A DNA stretch of 64,000 bases from Setaria digitata (taxonomy: Eukaryota; Nematoda; Chromadorea; Rhabditida; Setariidae): NCBI GenBank assembly GCA_003640385.1, contig RCAB01000037.1:186001-250000 (forward strand). The letters are read 5' to 3'. Numbering within the stretch: the first letter of the stretch is position 1; each line of letters opens with the position of its first letter. The notes beneath the pieces were generated by a model, which was not told where the DNA came from, ran no database searches, and saw only the letters and a program-made list of their open reading frames with translations. The position numbers and the translations under genes are program-made. Below, one piece after another: positions 1-13,300 of the stretch.

Positions 1-1888
1 CAGGATAGGTATCCGTAAGGGGGTGATTCAGAAAAGGTAAATAGGATTATTATACTATATTTTTTGTTCTCTTATATCTTCCATCCATCAATGTTTACTT
101 ATTTAAGAAAAGATTTAGTCTGAACACTCATATTCTGACAATTCACATAGTTTTTACTTTCACTTCTCTGAAATAAGGGAATAGCCAGACATTTTGGATG
201 AAATTGTTGAATAAACTAATTGCAGTCATTTGTTAGTAAAGCAGTGGGTGAGGTAGTTTAATTCGATTTAAATTTTTTTTCGGCTGTAAAAAACCGTTCA
301 AGCGATGAATTGACTAAACAAATTGTTTATAACGAATGGTCATTCAGTCGATTTATTTGAAAAAATTGATGAAGAAACAGTACATAAGATTGGTAGTCAT
401 TGGCTTGTCTTTTTTATTCGTTCCTGTTGTATAATTAAAAGTGACAGGTTATTAGACTATTTCATTAGAATGTTTAATTGCTGAAATGGAAAATGAAAAT
501 GCAACGAATTTTTGTTGCCATTCCACGAAATGTGAGATATATTCGGAGAAATTTTTCCCTTGGAATATATTTAAATGGATGTCGCTTTGGATAACATATT
601 CCGTAGAAAAATTTCTCCGAATTCTTTGCTCATTCGACTCAAATTAAATAGTGAGGAAGGACATTTCAACTTCAAGCAGACTTATATTTAGCAGAAATAT
701 GCCTAATACTTTTTTGTGACAGCACTAAAACCATGCCTTCTTTCAAGAATCTTCTAATTTGGATTAGATCGGAATTTAATAGCAAAACAAGTGGTTATTG
801 CATTGAGGTTGTTTTACAGCAGTTTTTTAGTTTCTTTTCAAGAAGTAATTGAGACTTGGAATAAAAGCGAAAAAGAATAAATGAAAAAGGGAACTGAAGA
901 TGAGCAGCATATCATGCACATGTTTCAGTTGTGAGAAGCAAAATACTGAAAGGAGTTTGCGAATTCCGGATTTTAGAACCAGTTAAGAAATATTTTCATT
1001 TAATACTACGTTCGATAGCAATAAAGCAATGCTTTATGAACAATTCAAGAATTTGTAACAGATTTTACAAATATCTAATTTTGATTAATAAATTATATAT
1101 CCGAAAAATATGCGAAGCAGCAGCAGTGGGAAGTTTTTGATTCTTACCTTGTCACGTCATTTTTGCAGAAGAATTTTTCTGCAAATGATTCCTTTTCTTT
1201 TATGACGCTTAGAATTTTATTCAAAGAGAATCAAATTCTTCTCAGTACGTTTTCGATTTCTCGACAGCCAAGCAGTTTTAGAAAACATTCTTCTGTGGAA
1301 ATATTTTATGATTTAAAGTGTATGTGAAAACTTCTGGATTTACAGTTATAATTTTTGCTCGTGAAATGTGTACCCTCATCTTCGAAAAAGTTCCGAAATT
1401 CTTCCAGAAAACTACATCGAAAATAATTTCCACAAAAAGCTCAGATAAATGTCAAATGATTTGACAACAAGTTATCTGTAATTTCTTCTTCAGACATTTT
1501 GCCATTTTTCTTTAACAAACTGCTCGTCAGACTTTCGAGGAAGAAAGAATTGTCTCAAGAAATACAATAGAAACTACAAATTCTGGAAATTTCTTCAACG
1601 AACTTCATACTTTTGAGTTAAAGTTGTGGTTGAGAAGTCTGCCACAGACTCGTCTTGATGTATTCTTGAAGTCAAAGAAGAAATTAGAATTTTCTGATTA
1701 GAAGTGATGGGAGAGTGTAACGAATAGAGTGATTCGCAAAAATGCTCGTGTAGCAATTAAAGTTGCTGAATGCTACTGATTAAACAACTGCTCTCAGAAA
1801 ACGTTGCTTTGGGCAGCGAACATTCGGCCGATTAAGACCACTTTGATTGGAAGAATGAAATTAAATGTGATGATGAGTAGTAGGAAAA
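1..1888. other. Intergenic, 3' side of the collagen gene
   Basis: AT-rich sequence with stops in all frames and no ORF that looks coding. The only structured item I see is the hairpin at 541-622, listed separately. The 69-codon ORF at 931-1140 has no recognisable features and is most likely chance. Confidence 0.6.
541..622 (+). ncRNA. Pre-miRNA-like hairpin (candidate)
   Basis: Bases 541-557 are perfectly complementary to 606-622 (17 bp). After a small internal loop, 562-568 pairs with 596-602 (7 bp), leaving a 27-nt terminal loop. Size, near-perfect stem and one small internal loop fit an animal microRNA precursor. Partial pairing may extend a few bases beyond the base of the stem. I do not recognise a known seed family. 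It could instead be an inverted repeat left by a small mobile element. The strand is arbitrary. Confidence 0.4.
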
Positions 1889-4451
1889 CTAATAGCCAGG
1901 AGATGTGCGGGGTTGTGCACAATGGTCGCAAGTGCCATGTCTCCCTTCTTCACCAATCTGTCCTCGTTTTCCAGGTAATCCGTCTACACCCGGAGAACCC
2001 TGCATACCAGGATCACCTGGTGGTCCTAATGATCCAGGAGGTCCAATTCTACCGCCTGTTCCAGGTTGTCCCGGAGTACCAGGTTTTCCACTTGGTCCCG
2101 GTGGTCCCGGTGGTCCTTGTGGTCCAGCAAAATTACTGAGAACACCAGGTATACCATCAGGTCCAGGTGGCCCTGGAGGTCCTGGAAGTCCTTGTGGCCC
2201 GCGAAATCCAGGTAACCCTGGTGGTCCAGGTGGTCCTGGTGGTCCGTATCCTCCTATTCCTCGTTCTCCAGGTGGTCCTGGCAATCCTTTCGGCCCTGGA
2301 ACTCCAACTGGTCCTGGTAAACCAGGTGGACAGTCAAAGCAGAAATCTTCAGGTTTTGGCTTTTCATTTGGCTCTGCATCTTTACCAGGCAATCCATCTG
2401 CGCCAGGTAAACCGTCAACACCTGAAGATTGCATTTTTTGTGGGCATTATGATAAGGCTCAAAATATCACGGTGATTGAAAGTGACGAACCATTCTGACC
2501 GTCGGGTCCAGGAAGGCCCGGGGGTCCAGCAGCTCCAACACCACAGCTGCAGCATACACTTCCATCGTCACCAAGAGTAGATTCAATTCTCGTTCTTGTT
2601 CCACGGCCACTATATTTATTGCTCTCATATGTTCGAGATATCTTGGTGAATCTACCACCATCATTGCCATTTTTTCCAACAGTTACTAAAATTTTAAAAG
2701 CCGGAAGATTAGTAAAACTTAATTCTGTGGACAGAATAAAATAATTCATATTAACATTCTTTTATGTTTTTGAGTTTCACTTTTAATATTTCTTTTACTC
2801 TTAGTTCATCATTTATTGCATTAAAATTATTTCATCATTTGTTTTTCTCTTAAAAAAAGAAGAGAACCAGATAATTTGTATTTTTTGAATCTAGGAACCT
2901 TTTTATTCAAAAAAAGGTAAAAATGCCGAAATGTTTTCTTTTTCAGCAGTGTTTTCATTCTACACCAATTATCTTAATCAATTAAGTTTCACTATGCCCA
3001 ATATTCTTTTATTGCGCATTTTATCAGTAAGAAAATGAGTTTTTTATTCCGAGATTTTTACTGCTGCAATAATCTTATTGAACAAAGGCAAGTGAAGTGG
3101 ATTTGATCCTGAAAAAGTGAACATTGTCATGTCTATCTTCTTGAACTTCTCCGTTTCAGAAATTGAAATTCCGTTTACCCTCGATCTTCTGACTTTTTCG
3201 ATCCTTTTGTTTTATAAATTTTAAATTCAACTCGTATTATCAGAATCCAAGCTGATCTTTCTGATAATCATCACTTCGTTGCGTTCGCTAATTTTTATCT
3301 AAAGTGAAGGCTTCCTTTTTTAGCTAAAATTTGCACGAGAAAGAGTTCATTAAGTTTCATATCTCTTTCATTTATTTTTAATTGGCTTCTTTGGTCGAGG
3401 TCAAGAATGAAATTGAATAAATGACTACTATTTTCACTGATACCTTCGAATGTTGGTGTCATTTCTCTGTTTTTCTGAGGAATCGAGTCTTCCTCTTCTT
3501 CCTCCTCTTCCTCCTCTTCTTCCTCCTCTTCCTCCTCTTCTTCCTCAACACTGTACGCTCTGTCTTCACCTTCTACAGGATATGCTGCTACTTCCCGTTC
3601 ATGATTCCTCTTCCTTTTCATCCTGCTGTTGTGTCGACGAGTTACATATCTTTTCAAGCGATCGTTGATGTTATGATTGCCGGTGCTGGTTAGTATCTGT
3701 ACCTGCAACATTAGTAAGGATCACGACTTCTTCACAAACTTTTAATATCAAAGTTCGCGATATACCTATCGAAACTTGTTCATCGGTACTCTTTCATCTC
3801 ACTATTGCACTTTTAAATGAATTAATTCAAAAATTGGATGAGAGAATAAAAAGTCTGCCCTTGTCGAAAGTTCCGAACAGAATTTTTTGGACGGGAAACA
3901 TGATTGAAGTCTTCATTAAAATGTCGTCTGATCTTTGAAATAAGCAATGAAAATTTGTCGAAGATTTTTTCATACTAAACCTGGTAACTTTTCTTGACCC
4001 TTAAGTGTCATAAATTTGGAAGACCCCGCAGCTGATGAATTTCATTCCTCCTTTTATTAACAGCATGCCACAATTGATGTTGAAATGCAATGAATTTTAG
4101 GCAGCTCTGTTGAGGCAAAAAATTTTCAACTATTTACAAGGAGTGAGGCGACACTTTCAATTTAACTGTGATAAACATTAAAAGTGATGAATTAGAAGTT
4201 AAACTGATAAGGATGATAAGGACCTTGTCGAACTGCTGCCATAACCCATCCGTCAAATGTCTGCAGTAATCAACTTCCACTGCGAGGGACGATTGCACAT
4301 GTTGCATATAGTTATATAGAAGTGGTACAGCAATGATAGCTGTTAAGGTTGCCATTGTTGATATAGTGATACCGAAGAAAGCGGCACGTTTCATCGTTTC
4401 TATTTCGTTTTGTTGTAACTGTAACTCTATATCGTCCATTATTATTTTCAT
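1889..4451 (-). CDS. Nematode cuticle collagen with a glutamate-rich insert
   Basis: Structural collagen of the cuticle, secreted by the hypodermis. Model: exons 4451-4224, 3702-3444, 2685-2491 and 2421-1889, all in phase, 404 aa. Residues 1-76 hold the cuticle-collagen N-terminal domain, with a membrane segment followed by the [11 protein letters not shown] and DGLWQQFDK signatures. Exon 2 has basic processing motifs (RLKR, RMKRKR) and then 19 consecutive Glu. Exon 3 carries the short Cys cluster CCSC and the first Gly-X-Y block. Exon 4 has Gly-X-Y blocks broken by a Cys pair (FCFDC) and ends in [13 protein letters not shown], the usual Cys-containing tail. A second in-frame ATG lies 12 nt downstream. 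An acceptor-like TTTACAG lies 24 nt before the ATG and may be a trans-splice site. The family is certain; which collagen it is cannot be said. Confidence 0.93.
3490..3546 (-). repeat. GAA/GAG tract coding for 19 Glu in the collagen
   Basis: Nineteen uninterrupted GAA or GAG codons on the minus strand, with a partly regular pattern of the two codons. The purine-only tract should be prone to length change. It lies between the basic processing sites and the triple-helical part. Confidence 0.9.
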
Positions 4452-4461
4452 TACATGCAAT

Positions 4462-4510
4462 TAATCAGTGCTACCTGTAAATAGCATGCATATTATCATT
4501 TGTAAACATA
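4462..4510. repeat. Direct repeat copy 1 (partner at 4822-4870)
   Basis: About 48 bp containing CAGTGxTACCTGTAAATAGC and ATCATTTGTAAACA, matching 4822-4870 with only a few differences. This copy covers the acceptor-like site just upstream of the collagen ATG. A shorter part (ATTTGTAAACAATCCA) recurs near 4713-4730. Confidence 0.7.
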
Positions 4511-4821
4511 ATTTCATTAACTCCATTCCTCCAACCTAGCCAACTCTTTTTCTCGATCATGATCAGGAAGAAATGCTGTCTCAACCGTTCGATCCATGTC
4601 TACTGGCTGAAATTAGACTATATTGCATCTGTTTGATTGAAAACAGATCCTTTCTGCAGTAAAAAAAATTTGATATCACGCCTAAAGTATTGAAATTATG
4701 GGAATACAAATTACATTTGTAAACAATCCAATTTTTTGTTATTGAAAAAAATAACAGCATGTTCAGAAGATTTCGTTGTGATCAAAAATACTTCGTTTTC
4801 ATATTTTTTATCTCTACGTCA

Positions 4822-4870
4822 AATCAGTGTTACCTGTAAATAGCAAACATATTACCATTTGTAAACAATC
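4822..4870. repeat. Direct repeat copy 2 (partner at 4462-4510)
   Basis: Second copy of the repeat about 360 bp further upstream of the collagen gene. It probably arose by local duplication of the promoter and 5' end. Confidence 0.7.
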
Positions 4871-7391
4871 CACTGTTTTGTTATTCGGTGTTATTCATTG
4901 TGGTTTATTAATTTTAAAATGAAATGAGTTAATGGGCCACAATTATTTCAAACTTTTTACACCGCCGAAAGTTTCCTGGCCAAAAAGTTTTTCGTTTTGT
5001 TTTTCATTTACTGTAGGAAAGGGAACAAAAGATGGAAGGAATTTCATGTATTCATAGAATCAGTGAGCAGTTAGGCAGTGTTTTATAAATATACTAGCAC
5101 AAGCAAAAATGCATTAAAAAGGAATAACTCATTAAAATGAAGTAATGGACAGGTGTCTGAAATTCACTTGTCCAGTGGGACTTTTAGCCACCGCAGCAGC
5201 GTTTGGAAGAACGAAAGCAACTGAGCAATAGTCAATCTCTCAAAGAACAGAAATGTTTTGCATTTCAGGTTCAGTGTTAATTACTAGATGAGCACTGTCT
5301 TTCAAAGGCACATTCACTAGAGTTTTGAAATGTGACGAAACTTTTCAGAGGGACAAAAACAAAAAGCATTTTTATTTAAATATATTTTTATTTTTGATTT
5401 TGCGAAAACTCTTGAACTCTGTGTTACTTGCATTATTTATTGCTCAATAGCGTAAAAAAGGTGCCCTAAAATATCCCAAAAGCTATATATGCAAAATTCA
5501 TGTTAGCAAGTTTATTTACTTATTTTTTGCTTCTAAAAATTTTTCGGTTCTTCAACAAATGGTTTAAAGTTATTATTGGAGAAGACAATATCTTTTTGAA
5601 ATGAGAATTTAAAAACTTTAATAGCAAACAAATAAATTCATTCGTCCTGACATGAACCTAATGTTGATGAAAACTGTCGTTTTTTTAGTTTGAAATAAGT
5701 AGAACTAATCCTTTTTGCAGAAATGTTTGGAAAAAATTTTTGAAATGAACTGGTGGAAATTAAGAAATTCGTTTTATCAAGAAATCATGAACAATTTCTG
5801 TTTCGGACAAATTATTGTGAATGGTTTTATGGTATGCTTACTTGTTCGCTTTGTTTTCCGCACTTAATTATCAATTAACAACGAGAAAACTTTTCGCCTG
5901 ATCTATTTGTCATCTGAGTTTCAGAAAACTCTACAATCAAAATGCTAAGCCTCAGGTAGAATTATCAAAACTGCACTGTAGATGGAGTTCTAACGGCTGC
6001 TCATTGGATTAATTATACAAATGAAGCTGTGCGAATCAAAAGAGAACGAATGCTTTTTGAAATTTACCTAAATTTAACTCGAGAATTTATTCACATTATC
6101 AATTAAAATCCCAAATATCAATCGTAAAACTATTTCTGCATGTTTTTTTCAAAGTATTTATTTAAAACTTCAAGTTCCATTTTGGACGACGAAATGTTTG
6201 CGTTTTTCGAAAAAGAAAAAACTAATCTAAAAATTGAGGTAAAAACTGACAATTTTCGTGATTCTTTTCGAGAGAAATGTTAAATGAAAATAGACAAACA
6301 ACATTTAATAACTATCATGTTTTACTGAAATGCTAATGATAATTAAAAACAATTATTCGAATTTCTCGTACAGCTCTTTTTCTCCTTTTGACTTAGCAAG
6401 AGAAAATAAAAATAGGTAAAGGAATTGAGGAGCAAAAAAGAGTGGTTAAGGATATTTTCAATTCTTTATGTCTCGTCTCCATTATAGCAAAATATTATTC
6501 AGTATTAGTATCTATTATTATGAATCTCCAAGCTATTGGATCACTCCACCAATAATTAACAGACCAACATAAATTAATCGGTCCTTTATTAATTTAATTT
6601 CGTGACACAAATTTTTTTATTGCGCAATTACACAGAGATTATCTTCTCGTCGAGAAAAAAGTTTGTAATATTTCAATTTAATGTGAGATCATAGTTAAGC
6701 TTTAGAGCGGTAATGAAAGCTAACTTTTCAGTTCACAAATGTTTTTTCCGATGCAGAAATTACGATGATTGAAGAGCAGATTTTCGAAAGGCTAATTTAG
6801 CCAAAAAGACATTGTCTAAGAAAAGTCAAGCAGCTGAGCTACTCGTGAATTCTGATTATTGTCTGAAAGATTAACATAGGACTGATAAGACAATGATAAG
6901 ATGAACATGTTCAATAAGTCGCAATGTGATCACAAGAAACAGTCTTGAACTTCAATGACAATTAAAAAGGTTGAAATCTTATGATATTATACTTGTTGTA
7001 TGTTACACAGTAGTGATATTAAGAAATTGAAAAATGATTTTCAACGATTTAATGGAATGACAGAATGAAGAAGTCTTGACAAATGAATGCGATCAGAAAA
7101 GAAGAGTAAATGTGGATATAAGGACATTATAGAAGGGCTATCTCAAATTATCAAGACTAATCAGTGCATATGTCTTAACTAATATTAAAAATCCTTATAC
7201 CGTGTGCATGGAATAGAATCTATTATAGTTCAAAAAGTGGGTCACTAAAGTGCTGTACTGTACAGCTGAAATGTTAAATTACTCAAAACAGTGTTAAAAT
7301 AATAAAATATTCGAAAGTAAGGAAGATGCACAACCGTGTATGGCTTGTAACAGTAACCCAATGGACAAGGATTCTTTTATACGTGGACATC

Positions 7392-7425
7392 TGACCACTT
7401 GACTTCTGCAGATGACAAGTGGTCA
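7392..7425. repeat. Perfect 10-bp inverted repeat, 14-nt loop
   Basis: TGACCACTTG at 7392-7401 and its exact complement at 7416-7425. The stem does not extend further. It is too short for a microRNA precursor, and its function is unknown. Confidence 0.6.
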
Positions 7426-9873
7426 TCCACTCAAGAAAAGGTAAGGCGGGGCAGGAAAAGAGGATATGGAATCAGGAATGAGCAACTATCATGTCTTCTG
7501 AAGGCCATTACTGCTGCTACGCTAATGTTTCTTCCCATTCCCTGAAGGTATGATAAAGCAGAAAACTTGTTAAAGAGTGATAATTGCTGATGGAGGAATT
7601 ATGGCTGAAGTATCATTAGCAGAGAAGAAATACAAATTGAAAGATAACAATGACACTTCCAGTTAATGCGATACTTTTTTCCATTTAATTTTAGTATCAC
7701 CTTAAGGCAACAAAAAGATCGTTTTGTATTCCATTCTAATTTTTGCTCTCTCTTTCTTTTTTGTTTCTTAGCAATTTTTTAGACTCATACAAAGTCTTTA
7801 GTCTTATCTTAGAGCCTGAAATATTTGTCGAAAGTTTACACACTTTTTGGAATGCATAATTTTAAATGATTTTCTACAAATAGACATGACTTTTCATTAA
7901 GGAATGGATTTGTGTAGTCTTTGCTAATACATCAACTAGGTATTTTGAAAATGATAGTCGATAACGACTGATAATCAATGACAAAGATTATCTGGAGCGC
8001 ATGAAAATTTAATAAGAAATCGGAAGTTCTCTTTAAAGTTAAATTGTAATACCAGTCAACACGTGGCACGAAAAAATTGCAGGTTGTGAATGAGATAATT
8101 GTGCTAAAATTGTTAGTACTTATAGAGGACTGAAATTTCTGACTTTGCAAAGATCAAATATATAAAAGGTAAATATAGAAACACGCCTAAATTCAGGAAA
8201 AGTGAAGTAAGCTTTTTTTAAATCCGAGAAAAAGTATTAACTTAAAACAATAACTTCTTTGAAATTAAATTAGAACCATTATGAAATCAGTGAGACATCG
8301 AGAATGCCTGTAATGATGTTTTTATAATTGTAATGACTTTATTTTAAATAATTTTAAACAGTAGTTTGCTACTTCGATGATTTATTTTTTCTAAAAAAGA
8401 TTCATCTCCCAAAAAATTTCATATCCATGTAGTGTTTCATTTTTCGAAGTTATTTTCGTCTTCAAAACAATATGAAAATTCTTTTCAAAAGCTTCTATCC
8501 AATAATGCTTTATCAAGTAAGTAGATTATTGAATAAATTATCAATTAAATAAAGCACCATTAATTATTCGTTGGATTCTCAGATCTCGGAACTCATAATA
8601 TCACCAAAAACCAATCGTCTATTTCAGCTGAAAAAAAAAATGTCACAAAAAGTGTTCACCAAATATTTGTTATTAAATTGTCCGCTTACTTAATTTTGAG
8701 CAATTCATCACGCCGAAATAGTGTAAACTTCATTAGTTACCTTTGAGTTATAATGACTGTAGTCATTTACGCAGTATATTCACTGCTATAATTTGCAAAT
8801 TGTCATAGTATTTTTAACATTTTTTCGTGTTTCGAGATGAACAGCATCAATTTTGATGACAATGTCCTTTGAAAGTGTCAAAAACATCTACAATAATTGT
8901 CTCATCACAAATAGGTTTTTTTTTCCATTAAACTCTTTTTTATTTATTTTAATTTCACTTCAATTTACCGGAAAAGATTTACTGTTTGATTTATCTTATC
9001 TATAGAATTTACTGTCCTGGCGTACCCAATGAATAAAATATTGTAAAGGCAGGTGAAAATTTGAAGAGAGTTCATTTCAAATGATTCATAACGGTGTAAC
9101 ATCAAAACTCTGTTTATAAATACAATTTCCAAAAAGTATGAAATTTAAAAGGAAAATACTTGTTTTATTCTTCTGCCAGTTAGGGAGGAAAATAAGCTTT
9201 ACGATAAAGCTCAAGTTAAGCATTTCGGTATGTTTTCAGAATTAAGTGTATAGATAATCAGTGAGGTTGTCTCTTCTGAACGATATCTAACAAAACGCTT
9301 TCTATTTTCATATGTCAGCTATTAATTTATCAAATAGGTAAATTGCTGCCCACCTTTGCATTGTGAGATGATGCGACAATAAACATTGCTGATAGCGCTA
9401 ATATCAGAAAAACACTAGTTAAAACAAAGCAATAAGTGATGCAATTTTCTTTCCTTCATGGTTCCATTTGGTTTTTTGACAGCAAAGAATATCCTGCAAA
9501 GATTAAAGAATTTGGTCTTCCCGTCCTGTTTATTCTTTGTGGCTCTTTTGATTTAATCAGTTCTTACTTCTTATGCAAAAAAGGCCTAACCCGTCTTCAT
9601 TTAATCGCAAAGGATTCAAAAACGCTGTTCTTGTTTGCCACCTGCTATTATAATTATCAGTGTTTTTGACGAATTAAATTTTTTCAGATTTCATCAATGA
9701 GATAATTTTCTGATTCTAACAGATACCGCAGAATTGGAGCAGTGGGAAAAAATGAATAATAATTAGCGGTATTTCATCGGAAGAAACAGATGCTACAGGC
9801 GTGTGGAACAGTGCCATCAGACTCAAAATGGAATTCAGGTGAGATTCAAAGAAAACACTTCGATAATTAGAGA

Positions 9874-9905
9874 CGGTCTGTGTGTGTGTGTGTCTGTCTG
9901 TCTAC
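9874..9905. repeat. GT/TGTC microsatellite
   Basis: A run of GT repeats followed by CTGT units. It lies just upstream of the duplicated block. Confidence 0.8.
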
Positions 9906-9931
9906 ATGTTGTGTGCTTCTGGACATTAGCC

Positions 9932-10310
9932 AGAAAGTTCTAGTCAAGGCCATGGTAGTGTAAGTTTGTCCTTTGTCAGTTTGTCGCAGCAGCAGTGACC
10001 AGTGTGAGAGGTTTTAACTTTCAAACACTGTGATCTTTTTGAAAAAATGTTATTATAGGAACAAATGGAAATTGTGATATTAGTAATGCATGATATTGAT
10101 GTATCTTCATATTACCACTGATAATGACACTNAGAAAGTTCTAGTCAAGGCCATGGTAGTGTAAGTTTGTCCTTTGTCAGTTTGTCGCAGCAGCAGTGAC
10201 CAGTGCGAGAGGTTTTAACTTTCAAACACTGTGATCTTTTTGAAAAAATGTTATTATTAGTAATGCATGATATTGATGTATCTTCATATTACCACTGATA
10301 ATGACACTGA
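9932..10310. repeat. Two near-identical ~200-bp copies joined by an N
   Basis: Copy 1 (9932-10131) starts AGAAAGTTCTAGTCAAGGCC. A single N follows at 10132, and the same sequence restarts at 10133 and runs to about 10310. The copies differ by one substitution (GTGTGAG versus GTGCGAG) and by about 24 bp missing from copy 2 between short TAT/TTA repeats. The N at the exact boundary suggests two contig ends carrying different alleles were joined without overlap removal, rather than a true tandem duplication. Confidence 0.85.
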
Positions 10311-13300
10311 AATTAACAGTAGAAAAAATTAATGCCATACATATATCCTTCCTTTTAACGTTACTTTACTGATCTGTCAAAAGTTAAAAGAAGACCATTT
10401 TCCTATTTCATCACTGCCGACAGTCTCTGGGAAGTGGTTTTCTATCCGGAATATAAAGGAAATTCTATTTTTTAAGACAATTTTTTTTTAAAAATAAACA
10501 AAGGAAGTAGTTTTACTTTGAGACATGAAAGGTTGTACTAATCTATTTTCCATATTTAAAAAATTGCTCGTGTTAAAGGGACGAAAGTTGTAAAGTAATT
10601 ATCGAATATTTGTTTTTCCTTTACACAAATTTTAAACAAAACTAATGAAATTTTGACATTTTACGGCTTTTAATGTCTTCAAAATGGTTTTCATTTCAAT
10701 TAGAGTCCGTCAGTGTTGAAAGCAATATAAATAGTCATCATCTCGACTTTCGGAAACCCCTTTGTTACTATTATTTTCCCAAGCCTTCCTCTTTTTCCTC
10801 TCAAAATTTCAGTTTATTAGCTGAATTCTCAGTAATAATTCGCTGGCACTCAGCGCATTCCACTGCGCACACATTCGGTCTATGAAACAGAAGTCTTCAG
10901 AAACTACAGTTACGTCAGTTTTGTTTTTCATTCACATTAACACGGTCTAATAAAGAAATTACATTTGCCACAGCGAAAATCCAAAACTTCCTCCTGAATC
11001 CTGAAATTCGTGATTTTTCAAAATTAACATTAATCAAATGTTTGTTGATAAAGGAAATGTGTATAGAAGAAACTGCCAACTTTCATAGAAAAACCTTCGA
11101 ATTATTAAAATTCGAATTTATTTAATATTTCCAGTATTTGCTACTTTTTTTATAAAAGCTTTACTTAGCTAATACAGTTGTTTTCTAACTTTCTACATCT
11201 ATTTTGCCAATGAACTGCCAAATTTTTTTTATACTTTTGCAAAACATTGCATGCAAAATAGTATACAGTTCCATAAGCTGATTATTTTGTAGTTCGGGAA
11301 ATCCGTGATAAATGCGTTGAATTACTTTGAAATTTCCTCAGTGAAATGTTTTCATTCTTTTACAAGGAAATGTGAGCTACAAATGTACCATGACGTAGAA
11401 TTACACTTTTGAAGAAGCAACCAAATCCAAAAGTTTCCTTACGGAATTGCGTAAATGATTTCAAGAGTTACGAGATAGATTTTTTTGTGATGTTGCTTCG
11501 TTTTTAAATGAAAGGATGATATGAACAATACATTGTGTGAATTGGGAGAAATGGTACGAACAATTAATTAATTAATTTGTTTTTGAAAACTACTTAAGAA
11601 TGGATTTAGAAGTGGAAAAATTTCTGCTCTTTCCACCTTTTTTAAACAGGGAAAATATGAATCTAATTGTGTTAAACGATTAAGCCTCAGTAATTCGCTA
11701 TTGCGAAAAATTCTTTGATGAGCATTTAAAGATAAAGGCTGAAATGTGCTGACTAGCGCCCATTTTCTCATAATTACTTCTTTTAAAATTCATTATTTAT
11801 TTGGCTGAAGATAAATATTGCTTCTTTCTAGGCACTTTAACGCTAAATTCTTGTTTTAAAAGAGCAGATTCCTGTACTACTTCCTAAAGATAGGAGAGAA
11901 TCAATGTTGGTAGCGAAGTTGTGTAAATTGTAAATAGTATATATTTCAAAATATGCAAACTTACAAGCATTAAAATAACTGAGCTTTTGAAATTATTTTA
12001 AAGCGATCGGTTGCAATGATTTATCAATTTTTCGTTTTTAGTAGCAAAAATTGCATGTAAAAATTTCTTCTCAGGAATTTGCTTAGGCTTTTTTTTGTGT
12101 TTAGTTTACTCAACTTGCTATCTTCTTGTTGCCTTTCAAGATAAGTTCACAGCCAGCCACTTTAAGATTATGCTTTTTAAAATACATTCAATTTTTATGA
12201 TTCTTTGAATGAGTTCAGCAAGTATATACAGAAAACATAAGTTGCTTTCATGCTTCTGAAAATAGTATGAATGGAACATCAAATGATTCAAACCATCAAA
12301 AACTTTTTTGAAGCAATGAAAAAAGGCGAAATTATTTGAGTATGACACGACACTTCTTCATAATCAATTTTGATAGATGATTAAAGTGATAAATTACCAC
12401 AGAAGTTTCTTCTTCACCAAGCAGTAAGAAATGAAGGGGAAATATTTCAGCGTAACAGGAACGATTTATATCAGTAATAAATTAAGTTATTGGTCAGTTG
12501 TTTACTGCCAAAAGACTGGGATGTGAAGGAGATTTCAATGATCTAAATTTCTATTTCTAAACTGCGTACTCCAAGTAATGAAGACATGATTCCTCTTCAA
12601 AATTCTTAGATTTTTCATATTTTGGAGAATTTTATGAGCAGCAGACTTTATTTAGCTTCTCTAGCAAATAAAATAAATTTAATTATTAGTTAGTTTTTGT
12701 TGTCGACAAGTTTAAATATAAGATCGATTTCCAGTGTTCTAAACTTTTAATTTCTGATTTGAAGGATTCAGTGACAAGGAAATTGTTCAAGAATCTAGAC
12801 CACACAACAAGTAATGGAGTCCTTTTTTTCGCTAACTCTTAGTCGGGTTTTAGGATGCTAATTTTTCAATCAGCTGTTCGTCTCAAATTACAAAATATTG
12901 TTTCTTAAGAAATCAATAACTGTCTGATATAATCAGAAGATGAACACAATTCTGATGCAAGTTTTGTCTAATCTACAGTAAAAAAAAACGATTACAAGAA
13001 GCAATAAAATGAAAACGATCAGAATTTGAAGATGTGCCTGAAATAGTTGGAAAGCATTTTTCTTCAACTTGAGAAGACAGTTTTTGATGTGCAAGCATTA
13101 ATGACGAAAGGATAAATTTTCTTTCCACTTTAGTTGGTTCCACATATACAGTTCAGTGGATTAAAACAATAAAGGATGGGAATACTTTGTAACCATAAAA
13201 AATTCGTTTTCTTCACTTCTTCTATTTTAAAGCATCGCTTAACTTTATAAAAAATATTCATTTCGTGCCGAAATATCAATTTTCCGTTCCGAAGAAATGC

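Noticed and set aside
1905..2498. 197-codon Pro/Gly-rich ORF on the plus strand
   Set aside because: It is the antisense of the collagen Gly-X-Y repeats; GGN/CCN codons leave both strands open. The minus strand has the family's conserved ends.
3421..3693. Leu/Phe-rich plus-strand ORFs
   Set aside because: They are antisense of the GAA/GAG glutamate tract and its flanks in the collagen gene.
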